64,000 nucleotides of DNA, from contig BDDD01000266.1 of assembly GCA_001972305.1 (NCBI GenBank), forward strand, positions 81,499-145,498, read 5' to 3'. The notes beneath the pieces were generated by a model. The model was not told where the DNA came from, did no database searches, and saw nothing but the letters and a program-made list of their open reading frames with translations. Below are positions 37,817 to 46,856 of this stretch, piece after piece. Numbering within the stretch: the first letter of the stretch is position 1; every line of letters starts with the position of its first letter. Both the position numbers and the translations under genes were made by a program. The stretch comes from Cephalotus follicularis (taxonomy: Eukaryota; Streptophyta; Magnoliopsida; Oxalidales; Cephalotaceae).

Positions 37817-39275
37817 TGTTTAGCATAAAAATGTGTTGTTTTTAATGCATTGTTTGTGATATTTTTATGCTTGGAATAGACTACTGTGGTTGTGTTTTAA
37901 TGATTTTCAGGTACAAGTGTTTAATCACCAAAGTGCAAGAATACTACCCAAAAGTGTGCAAAATTGGTGTTAAAAGTTTAAACATTGAAGAAATGCCAAA
38001 TTCTGCAGAAAGCAGACCAATCGCGTCGACGTCTTTAAAGAAGAAGTCGATGTCTTTTCTTGCTTTCATCAAATGCGTCGGTGTCTTTAATGTACATCGT
38101 TGTCTTTTCTGGGTTTACACAATCGCGTCGACGTCTTTCAAGAAGAAGTCGATGTCTTTTCTGGAAAAATGCAACAATCTTCAAGGAGCTATGAAAAAGA
38201 AGTCGACGTTGTTTTAAAAGAAGTCGACGCCTTTCATGCAGATCGATGTCTTTCACACAACACATCGATGTCTTTTAACAAAATTGTCCTGTAACTTTTG
38301 GACAAAAGAAGTCGACGTCTTTAGAAAAGAAGTCGACGCCTTTCACTCGCATCTCAGCAAAGTCGCGATTTTTACCTAAAGAAGTCGACGCCTTTCAGAA
38401 AGAAGTCGACGTCTTCCTCTGCAGCAGAAATAGAAAGTTTAGATTTTTTGCCATATTTTGTAACTAGGATTGCTTTTATTCCGTTTTTGATCAACTTAGT
38501 AGTATATAAACATTGTTATTCGGCCAAATAGGGCAGAGAGTCTGTGGACGTAGCCACCTCCCTCCTTAGTTTAGTTTTCATTATGTTTAGTAGCTAGTTT
38601 TCAAGGTTTTGGGTTAGAACAAAGCCTAGATTGGTATTGTTTCAATTCCATCAATAAAAATCCTTGAATATTTTATTTGTTCTTCAATATTTCTGCCTTT
38701 GCACACACTTTGTTTGTCGGATTAAAATCCACACTCATCTTGTCGGTGAAGCTTAAAGTTGGCGAATAAATGGTGCTTAATTCAACGGAGTCTACTCATA
38801 CGATTTGTCGCTACAAACACACTTCGTATAGACCTAGCATGACTACTCACACGTCTTGTCAGCAATGCCACACTCCGTATCGACCTAGCTGCGTTGATTA
38901 CCAAGGTATGATCATTCAACTACATGGAATTGTTCAATACAATCTACGGTGAGTTTCTATACCCTAAACCGCTTTTTAATTATATATTTTCTTTAGTTTT
39001 ATTTATTGTTTTAATTAGTTTTAATTTGCACGTGTTATTTTCTATTATTTTATTTTAGTCCGTTATTTTATTTTATTTATTTCTTTCCTGTTTTCAATTA
39101 TTTTATTATTTTGGCATAATTAGGAGTAGTTTTTAATAGTTTATCTCAAATTTGGTATACTTCGCCTAGGTTGGATAAATTATAACTAGTTTACGTTTCC
39201 CTGCGTTCGACCCGTTACTGCATGATCCGTGCACTTGCGGCTATAAATTTTAAAACATTCTTTTTACAGTGAACA
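37817..39275 (+). repeat. Element I 5' LTR
   Basis: TGTTTAGCATAAAAATG ... TTACAGTGAACA. The first 110 bases and the last 750 match solo LTR J, but the middle (about 38000-38450) is a GTCGAC-rich cassette absent from J. Confidence 0.85.
38023..38420. repeat. GTCGAC/GACGTC cassette in element I LTR
   Basis: About thirteen copies of GCGTCGACGTCTTT, AAGAAGTCGACG and GAAGTCGATGTC on alternating strands, at spacing of 20-60 bp. The family is the same as in C and M. Short ORFs rich in KKSMSF or VDVF come from reading this repeat. Confidence 0.75.
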
Positions 39276-39281
39276 AGTTTT

Positions 39282-39299
39282 TGGCGCCGTTGCCGGGGA
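39282..39299 (+). other. Primer binding site of element I (tRNA-Asp type)
   Basis: TGGCGCCGTTGCCGGGGA, six bases past the LTR, complementary to the 3' end of plant tRNA-Asp(GTC). This kind of site is usual in Athila/Tat elements. Confidence 0.8.
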
Positions 39300-39923
39300 A
39301 ACGTTTTAAATTAGTTTAAATTTATTTAACTGATTCGTAGTATTTAGTTTAGATTTAATTTAAAAAAAAAAACAAAAAAAAAAAACTGGTTTGTTTTACT
39401 TTGTGTTTTCTGCTTTAATTTGTGTTAGTTAATATAATTAGTTTATTTTTGCTTTAGTGTGTGCTCTACGTTAGTTATTAATTCCCCGTGTGTTTTCCGT
39501 TTGTGTTTTATTTTTATTATTTTTATTATTTTTATTATTTTTATTTTTATTTTTATTTTTATTTTTTTCGTTTCTACGTTAACGTATAACTATTTTATTT
39601 TTATTTTTTTTTTATTTTTTTTTTTTTTATTTATTTATTTTTATTTTTATTTTTATTTTTGTTTTATATTTGTTTATATTTATTTATTTTTCTGTTTTTG
39701 TGTTTTTCTAACAATTCTAACTTAGTTTAATTAGGAACCATCATAACCTTTAACAATCTCTAACATCATTGCATAATCTTTAACAAATTCTAACTTAGAT
39801 AATTAGGTTCAGCATAAATTTTAACAACATTTTAACTTCACTTTCATAAACTTTAACAATTTTCTAACGTAGATAAATTAGGTTTCTTGCCTTAGCTTAG
39901 GTTCTTTGACATAGTCTTAGTTT
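39300..39923 (+). other. Element I leader with low-complexity tracts
   Basis: Contains an A-rich tract (39361-39385) and a long T/A tract of TTTTTATT repeats (39508-39690), followed by repeated TTCTAACTTAG/AATTAGG blocks up to the gag start. The 88-codon frame over the T tract is an artefact. Confidence 0.7.
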
Positions 39924-40778
39924 ATGACCGATTGGGTGCGTGGTCCAAATCATCGCTTAGAAAGAATTAATCAACCAAGACCAATGGCGGACGCACGCCC
40001 ACTTCAAACTCTTCGCGATAAATTCTACCCCGCTAGGACAGCGCAACCATCCAGTATCCTGTTGCCTGCACCTAACGGGAACAATTTTGAGTTAAAATCA
40101 CAGTTCATTAGCATGCTCCCGCACTTTCATGGTGTACCCAATGAGGATGCATATCTCTTCCTTCGCGAGTTCGAGGAGGTATGTGCCCTCATGAAACTTC
40201 AGCAACTATCTGACGATGATATTAAGTTGCGATTCATAAATTTTGCTCTTAAAGATGGAGCTAAGAAGTGGCTCTACAGTCTCCCAACTAATTCCATCTC
40301 CACTTGGGATCAGTTCACTGTCTCGTTCCTTAAGAAATTCTTTCCACTTCATAAAACCAATAAACTTAGGAACGACATTCTCCAGTTTCGTCAAAAACCC
40401 AATGAATCATTTTCTAGGTGTATGGAAAAGCAAATCTCTCAGCTAGCATCTGCGGTGCATACAAGAGAAAAAGGGAAGATGCCTTCCCAACCCGAACCGA
40501 ATCCTAGAACGAATACGATTCAGCCTGATCGTATCCAACCGCAATCTAATCCGCAATGCTCATCTTCTTCCGGCCCATCCGACCAAGCATTTGCCTTGCA
40601 TAATGGAAGTGAGTACCAACCAGCGGATAAAACAGAAAGATCAAGCGAGGAGTTGGTTGAGTCATTTGTGCATGACAAAGCAAAAGAACAGTTGGTTGAC
40701 TCCTTTGCGCAATCAACAAATTGGAATGTGCAAGAAGAAGCTAGAGAAGAGAAAGAAAAAGTGGAAAAGGAACAATGA
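39924..40778 (+). CDS. Athila-type gag protein (284 codons)
   Basis: Open frame from an ATG at 39924 to TGA 40776. Residues about 70-165 form the gag domain: FHGVPNEDAYLFLREFEEVC, IKLRFINFALKDGAKKWLYSLP, WDQFTVSFLKKFFP, KTNKLRNDI and QKPNESFSRCME. After that the text jumps to KQISQLASAV, which in Athila gags lies well beyond the zinc knuckle. A knuckle-bearing section therefore seems lost by in-frame deletion. The C-terminus is Glu/Lys-rich. The TGA is followed directly, in frame, by the protease section, so gag and protease were one polyprotein and the stop is probably a later change. It would form the particle core. Confidence 0.8.
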   Translation: MTDWVRGPNHRLERINQPRPMADARPLQTLRDKFYPARTAQPSSILLPAPNGNNFELKSQFISMLPHFHGVPNEDAYLFLREFEEVCALMKLQQLSDDDIKLRFINFALKDGAKKWLYSLPTNSISTWDQFTVSFLKKFFPLHKTNKLRNDILQFRQKPNESFSRCMEKQISQLASAVHTREKGKMPSQPEPNPRTNTIQPDRIQPQSNPQCSSSSGPSDQAFALHNGSEYQPADKTERSSEELVESFVHDKAKEQLVDSFAQSTNWNVQEEAREEKEKVEKEQ

Positions 40779-41582
40779 ATGGAAATACCCAAGCGTTCAT
40801 TTGATCCCCCAGTTCCTTTTCCGAAGAGATTAGAAAAGAAAGCCCCCACAATGGAAAAGATCATCAATACCTTTAAACAAGTTAAAATCAATATCCCATT
40901 GCTTGAAGCTATTGAGCAGGTGCCCTCTTACGCAAAAGTCCTGAAAGACTTATGCACGAAAAAGAGGATCCTTCAGACTCCTAAAAAGGCTTTCTTGGCA
41001 GCCAACATTAGTGCACTATTTTCGCAACCCACGATGCGAAAGTATAAAGATCCTGGCTGCCCGACAATCTCTTGTGTTATTGGTAACACCAAAATCGATC
41101 ATGCCTTGCTCGATTTAGGAGTAAGTGTGAATTTGTTACCTTCGGAAGTTTTTGAGCAACTAGGTTTAGGAGAGTTGCTCCCGACCACCACGAAATTGCA
41201 ATTAGTTGATAGGTCGGTAAAAGTACCTAAAGGAAAAATTGAGGATGTTTTGATAAAGGTTGGTGAGTTTTTCTTTCCTGTCGACTTTGTCGTATTAGAT
41301 ACCCAACCTGTTGTGAACATAAAAGACCAAATCCCAGTTATCCTTGGTAGGCCAATCTTGGCCACGAGTAATGCATTGATTAATTGCCGAAATGGTCTCA
41401 TGAAGTTGAGTTTTGGAAAGTCGTCGATGTACTTTAACATCTTTCGTTTGGGAAAGCATCAATCTGACTTTGATGATGTCTACGTGATTCGCTCGATTCC
41501 CGATACCATTGATTCGTATTTTAATATCAACTTTTATCGCAATTTCAAGAGCGAATTCGAGATTGAGGAAGTTAAACAATAG
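40779..41582 (+). CDS. Athila-type aspartic protease section (267 codons)
   Basis: In frame with gag. Opens with KRSFDPPVPFPKRL and then YAKVLKDLCTKKR, typical of the Athila gag-protease link. The protease has CVIGNTKIDHALLDLGVSVN (about residues 95-114), with D-L-G where most retroelements have D-T/S-G (this is normal for Athila), then LGLGELLPTT, LQLVDRSVKVPKGKIEDVL, FPVDFVVLD and IPVILGRPILATSNALIN. It ends at TAG 41580, and the same frame continues downstream. No RT follows. Confidence 0.8.
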   Translation: MEIPKRSFDPPVPFPKRLEKKAPTMEKIINTFKQVKINIPLLEAIEQVPSYAKVLKDLCTKKRILQTPKKAFLAANISALFSQPTMRKYKDPGCPTISCVIGNTKIDHALLDLGVSVNLLPSEVFEQLGLGELLPTTTKLQLVDRSVKVPKGKIEDVLIKVGEFFFPVDFVVLDTQPVVNIKDQIPVILGRPILATSNALINCRNGLMKLSFGKSSMYFNIFRLGKHQSDFDDVYVIRSIPDTIDSYFNINFYRNFKSEFEIEEVKQ

Positions 41583-42094
41583 GATAGATTACAGTGGCTA
41601 GAAAATGAGGAAGCATTAGCATGGTTAGAAAGTAAGCTCAATGAGCCAACGTCGGACAGTGAATGGGATCATCTGTCCCATTACACACATAAACTCGCTA
41701 CGCCTGACCAAACGTACTTCGACGTAGATTTTGAGAACAACTTCATGTAATGTTTGAGAAAGTTCGAGGAATTAGAGGTTACGCAAAAGGAGATTCTGAG
41801 TTGGTTAGACGATGGGGATGTTGATTCGATTTTGGAAGTTCAATGGGACGATCTGTCCCATTTCACGCACAAGCTTAGCATGCCATCCCACCCTCACACC
41901 ATTCTTGAAAATAACTTTTTCTTTACTAAAGATCAATTAGGATGGAGGGTGTGCATTCATATGGACCATGTGTGTGATTGGTTGGTTGGCCATGATTATT
42001 CATGTTCTCTTCATTGTTTTTACTGGTGGAAACCCTATTGGGACGATGCTCACATTGTTTCTTGGCAATCTCTGTGTTTTGTTGACAACGTGTT
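41583..42094 (+). pseudogene. Element I post-protease frame, part 1 (unknown)
   Basis: Same frame as gag-protease, broken by TAG 41580 and TAA 41748. It carries two copies of an acidic-aromatic module: WDHLSHYTHKLATP (from 41667) and WDDLSHFTHKLSMP (from 41847), each followed some residues later by ENNF. Then comes LHCFYWWKPYWDDAHIVSW (42009-42065), the first of three FYWW modules. I do not recognise the protein. It occupies the place where RT would be expected, and the frame carries across solo LTR J into 44776. Confidence 0.55.
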
Positions 42095-42287
42095 TGTTCA
42101 CGTAAAAAGAATGTTTTAATATTTATAGCCGCAAGTGCACGGATCATGCAGTAACGGGTCGAACTCAGGGAAACGTAAACTAGTTATAATTTATCCAACC
42201 TAGGCGAAGTATACCAAATTTAAGATAAACTATTAAAAACTACTCCTAATTATGCAAAAATAATAAAACAATTTAAAACAGGCAAGA

Positions 42288-43230
42288 AATAAATAAAATA
42301 AAATAACAGACTAAAATAAAATAACGGACGAAAATAAAATAACAGACTAAAATAAAATAACGGACGAAAATAAAATAACAGACTAAAATAAAATAACGGA
42401 CGAAAATAAAATAACAGACTAAAATAAAATAACGGACGAAAATAAAATAACAGACTAAAATAAAATAACGGACGAAAATAAAATAACAGACTAAAATAAA
42501 ATAACGGACGAAAATAAAATAACAGACTAAAATAAAATAACGGACGAAAATAAAATAACAGACTAAAATAAAATAACGGACGAAAATAAAATAACAGACT
42601 AAAATAAAATAACGGACGAAAATAAAATAACAGACTAAAATAAAATAACGGACGAAAATAAAATAACAGACTAAAATAAAATAACGGACGAAAATAAAAT
42701 AACAGACTAAAATAAAATAACGGACGAAAATAAAATAACAGACTAAAATAAAATAACGGACGAAAATAAAATAACAGACTAAAATAAAATAACGGACGAA
42801 AATAAAATAACAGACTAAAATAAAATAACGGACGAAAATAAAATAACAGACTAAAATAAAATAACGGACGAAAATAAAATAACAGACTAAAATAAAATAA
42901 CGGACGAAAATAAAATAACAGACTAAAATAAAATAACGGACGAAAATAAAATAACAGACTAAAATAAAATAACGGACGAAAATAAAATAACAGACTAAAA
43001 TAAAATAACGGACGAAAATAAAATAACAGACTAAAATAAAATAACGGACGAAAATAAAATAACAGACTAAAATAAAATAACGGACGAAAATAAAATAACA
43101 GACTAAAATAAAATAACGGACGAAAATAAAATAACAGACTAAAATAAAATAACGGACGAAAATAAAATAACAGACTAAAATAAAATAACGGACGAAAATA
43201 AAATAACGGACTAAAATAAAATAAAATAAA
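42288..43230. repeat. 36-bp minisatellite (18-bp dimer) in LTR J
   Basis: Alternating 18-mers AAAATAAAATAACAGACT and AAAATAAAATAACGGACG, about 26 dimers, almost without variation. The homologous place in the element I LTR (39040-39080) has about one unit. Confidence 0.95.
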
Positions 43231-43534
43231 ATAACACGTGCAAATTAAAACTAATTAAAACAATAAATAAAACTAAAGAAAATATATAATGGAACTAAAA
43301 TAAAATAACACGTGCAAATTAAAACAGGTTAAAACAATAAATAAAACTAAAGGAAATATATAATGGAAAATCGGTTTTAGGGTATAGAAACTCACCGTAG
43401 ATTGTATTGAACTATGCCATCTAATTGAACGATCATACCTTGATAACCAGCGGCAACTAGGTTGATACGGAGTGCGACGGTGATGACAAGATGTATGAAT
43501 AGTCATGCTAGGTCTATACGAAGTATGGCATTAG

Positions 43535-43820
43535 CAGCAAGACGTATGAGTAGTCATGCTAGGTCTATACGAAGTGTGTTCGTTGTGACAAACTGTATGA
43601 GTAGACTCCGTTGATTGAGTTAAACACCACTTATTCACCAACTTTCAGCTTCACCAACAAGATGTTTGTGGATTTTAGCAAGACGTATGAGTAGACATGC
43701 TAGGTCTATACGAAGTGTGTTCGTTGCGACAAATCGTATGAGTAGACTCCGTTGAATTAAGCACCATTTATTCGCCAACTTTCAGCTTCACCGACAAGAT
43801 GTTTGTGGATTTTAATCAGA
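43535..43820 (-). repeat. ~141-bp duplication in LTR J
   Basis: A block with CATGCTAGGTCTATACGAAG, TGTTCGTTG.GACAAA and CAACTTTCAGCTTCACC occurs twice in J, while the element I 5' LTR has the equivalent once (about 38700-38900). Confidence 0.7.
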
Positions 43821-44775
43821 TAGACAAAGTGTGTGAGAAGGCAAAAATATTGAAGAACAAATCAAATATTCAAGGATTTTTATTGATGGAATTGAAACAA
43901 TAACAATCTAGGCTTTGTTCTTCCCCAAAACCTTAAAGAGTTTAGCTACTACACATTGAGAAAATTAAACTAAAAATTGGAAGAAAGAACGGCTGCTACG
44001 TGTTTTTGTGTCTTGTATTTGTGTCTGCCTCCTCTTTTATATATATACAAACAGCCGAGCAATGCAAAACAGTAATTTTTTTTTATTTCTTTTTCTTGAA
44101 TTGCGGCGCATGTGGGTGTTGGCGTGTTGGGCTGATTACTGGGTTGAAGTTTGGTTGCATGAGAGGCACGAATTGGGCTGCATGGAGAACTTTGCTGAAG
44201 ACTCTGGCGCAAGGATTTGCTGACACGTGGCGTTGGGCTGCATGGAGAGCTGAAGGCATATGGCGTGCATGGGCTGCTGAGCATGGAGAGATGGCTTCAT
44301 GGTTGTTGTGCATGATGTGGAGACAAGGCTTCATGGACGCTGCAGTGAATGAAATATGGCGTGAAAGCTTTGATTGGTAATTGTTAAAAAATAGTGATGT
44401 CATGCTGATGCGTGCAATGGACTTAATATGTTTCCACATTTGTTTTCCTGTGATATCTCTTCATCGGAACTTCAGAATGACTCGGCCCAAGAATTAAAAG
44501 TGCTCCAAATAATTTTATGAACAAGATGAGCCCAATATTCAATATCTTCTGAGCCTTAAATTTTGACTTCTCTCGCTTAAGTGGGTGCACTCTTTAACCG
44601 ATATTTGACTTCAAACCACTTTAACTCGAAAAATAGCGTTTTAGCTTCATTTTCTCTTATCCCGCAATAATTAAATAATACCTGAAAATCAAATAAACAC
44701 CACCACAGTAGTCTATTCCAAGCATAAAAATATAACAAATAACTCATTAAAAATCACATATTTTTATGCTAAACA

Positions 44776-45104
44776 GTGTTTCATTGTTATTCTTCTCTTG
44801 ATGGTTTCTATTGGTGGAGGTCTTGTTGGAATTGCTCTTATATTGATACAATTATTTTCTCATATTGTGTGTTTAAGTTTTTTCAGGCAGGTATTCATAG
44901 TTTTATTGGTGGCAATCTTATTGGGATGATGCTTATATTATTAAACCTATGCCTTCACGTGGTGTTTTTGAATTTGCTAAGACATGTATTGGAGACGCGT
45001 TTGAAGTCAAAAGGAAGCGAGCACTAACATTTTTCAAATTTAAAGCTTCATTGATTGAAGAGGCCATGGACTTTCATGAGCCTCGTTATTTCGAGCCTCC
45101 ATGA
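44776..45104 (+). pseudogene. Element I post-protease frame, part 2 (unknown)
   Basis: After the GTGTT duplication the reading continues with YSSLDGFYWWRSCWNCSYID, a degenerate second FYWW module. A frame change then leads to a third, FYWWQSYWDDAYII, at 44901-44942. The C-terminus is well formed: SRGVFEFAKTCIGDAF, a basic KRKRALTFFKFKASL and EPRYFEPP before TGA 45102. It might be the remnant of a third element protein. I cannot assign a function. Confidence 0.5.
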
Positions 45105-45835
45105 TCATATCCGGTAAACCCTACCCCTTTGTTCTTTATTTTGTTGCATTGTTTCTTATATTTTTGTGTTCATGCATTTTTTCTTTTCTTTAGTTTGTTT
45201 CTAGTTCATTGAGGACAATGCAAGATTTAAGTATGGGGGGGTTTAGACCAAAGTTCATTTTAATTTTGAAAGTAGGAATAAGTGTTGATATGCTTAGAGA
45301 TAATAGAAAAACCCCATAGGAGATAATAAAAGTTTTTTTTCAAGGAAAAGGAAAGGAATGCATCTCAAGGTAGGAATTTTGTGCGAAAATTAAAATGTTA
45401 AATAAATAAAAGACCGATCTTGTGTGTTTTCAAAGTTTCATAAGATTTTATGGAGGAGGAGGATAAGGAATTGAGGTTCTTACATATATGTGTATATATA
45501 TGTTCTAAAAAAAAAGAGAAATTTTTTTTTTGTCTTAGTCTGAAGCCTATTTGGTTCGAGTAATTAAACCTGAGGGGTATTCTATACCTAGTTCCTTAAA
45601 GCCAACTGGTTTGAGATAACTGGTCGAAAGCTCGCTACATGGACCTTATAGAAAGCTTAAAAGGCTAAGACCTATATAAAAATTATATAAACAAAATTAC
45701 CTCTTTGAATTCCGTCTTAATCTGTAGCCTATTTGATTCGAGTAATTAAAACCTTAGGGGTGTTCTACACCTAGTTCCTTAAAGATATCCTAGGTACATC
45801 GCTCGAAAGCTTGTCAACGAGAGTTTGGTCAACCA
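45105..45835 (+). other. Element I 3' untranslated region
   Basis: Non-coding. It has AATGCAAGATTTAAGTATGG followed by GGGGG at 45219-45241, a purine motif frequent after coding regions of Athila-type elements. Two direct copies of a block of about 60 bp (from 45541 and from 45725, with CCTATTTG.TTCGAGTAATTA) lie about 185 bp apart. No gene seen. Confidence 0.6.
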
Positions 45836-46195
45836 NNNNNNNNNNNNNNNNNNNNNNNNNNNNNNNNNNNNNNNNNNNNNNNNNNNNNNNNNNNNNNNNN
45901 NNNNNNNNNNNNNNNNNNNNNNNNNNNNNNNNNNNNNNNNNNNNNNNNNNNNNNNNNNNNNNNNNNNNNNNNNNNNNNNNNNNNNNNNNNNNNNNNNNNN
46001 NNNNNNNNNNNNNNNNNNNNNNNNNNNNNNNNNNNNNNNNNNNNNNNNNNNNNNNNNNNNNNNNNNNNNNNNNNNNNNNNNNNNNNNNNNNNNNNNNNNN
46101 NNNNNNNNNNNNNNNNNNNNNNNNNNNNNNNNNNNNNNNNNNNNNNNNNNNNNNNNNNNNNNNNNNNNNNNNNNNNNNNNNNNNNNNNNNNNNNN
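45836..46195. other. Assembly gap (360 N)
   Basis: A run of N. The start of the element I 3' LTR must lie here. The 292 bases to the right equal only the last fifth of the 1459-bp LTR. Confidence 0.98.
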
Positions 46196-46487
46196 TATTT
46201 TCTTTAGTTTTATTTATTGTTTTAATTAGTTTTAATTTGCACGTGCTATTTTCTATTATTTTATTTTAGTCCGTTATTTTATTTCATTTATTGCTTTCCT
46301 GTTTTCAATTATTTTATTATTTTTGCATAATTAGGAGTAGTTTTTAATAGTTTATCTCAAATTTGGTATACTTCGCCTAGGTTGGATAAATTATAACTAG
46401 TTTACATTTCCCTGCGTTCGACCCGTTACTGCATGATCCGTGCACTTGCGGCTATAAATTTTAAAACATTCTTTTTAACAGTGAACA
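46196..46487 (+). repeat. Element I 3' LTR (right end)
   Basis: Matches 38985-39275 almost base for base and ends TTAACAGTGAACA. The left part is hidden in the gap. Confidence 0.9.
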
Positions 46488-46823
46488 ATAAGCAGAATTT
46501 ATTGCTGCCTCAGATGCCGCGAAGGAAGCTGTTTGGATGCGAAAGTTCATTACAGAACTTCGTATGGTTTCTTCTATCTGTCGTCTAGTTGTGGTGTATT
46601 ATGAAATTGATGGGGCTGTTGCACAAGCTAGGGAACCTAGGTCTCACCAGAAGTCCAAGGACATTCAGTGGTGTTATCACCTGATCAGGGAGATCATGGA
46701 GCGAGGAGACATTGTTTTGCAGAGGGTTGCCTCAGATGGAAACATAGCAGACCCACTGCCTGCCCAAAGCTCTAGTGAGCTCTGTCCTAAATCGACACAG
46801 GAGTGCAAAGGGGCTAGTCTATA
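46488..46823 (+). pseudogene. Copia E RNase H, C-terminal part
   Basis: Continues RNase H after element I: AEFIAASDAAKEAVWMRKFI, QAREPRSHQKSKDIQWCYHLIRE and VASDGNIADPLP, which is the standard Copia RNase H tail. In this copy the Asp-Asn of the usual CDN.GA block is altered (YEIDGAVAQ). The frame 46537-46824 is open to the TAG. Confidence 0.85.
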
Positions 46824-46841
46824 GATCTCCGTGGCTTTTGA

Positions 46842-46856
46842 GCCAAGTGGGAGATT
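46842..46856 (+). other. Copia E polypurine tract
   Basis: CCAAGTGGGAGAT directly before the 3' LTR start TGTTAGG, the normal plant Copia arrangement. The same words precede the L 3' LTR at 55316-55329. Confidence 0.8.

Larger units (their letters stand above)
42095..44775 (-). mobile_element. Inverted solo LTR J of the element I family
   Basis: On the minus strand it starts TGTTTAGCATAAAAAT (44775) and ends at 42095 with the complement of TGTTCACGTAAAAAGAAT. Perfect GTGTT duplications flank it (42090-42094, 44776-44780). It interrupts the post-protease frame of element I. The U3-like middle (about 43980-44660) differs from that of the I 5' LTR and lacks GTCGAC words. It also holds the 36-bp array and a duplication of about 141 bp. 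Confidence 0.9.
37817..46487 (+). mobile_element. Athila-like non-autonomous Gypsy element I
   Basis: Has a 5' LTR (1459 bp), a tRNA-Asp-type primer site, gag and protease in a single frame, a post-protease frame of unknown role, a purine tract and the end of a 3' LTR. No RT, RNase H or integrase is present. The TSD is AGAAG/ATAAG, one mismatch. It carries solo LTR J in opposite orientation and the assembly gap. Gag and protease motifs (KEWL-like KKWLYSLP, DLG in place of DTG) fit the Athila/Tat branch. Confidence 0.8.

Noticed and set aside
39459..39725. 88-codon Phe/Ile/Tyr-rich frame resembling a membrane protein
   Set aside because: It is the T/A low-complexity tract of the element I leader.
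42288..43230. CRISPR-like regular repeats
   Set aside because: Direct 18-mers without unique spacers, in a plant LTR; a minisatellite.
45811..46269. Frames spanning the N run
   Set aside because: Made almost wholly of undefined residues from the gap.
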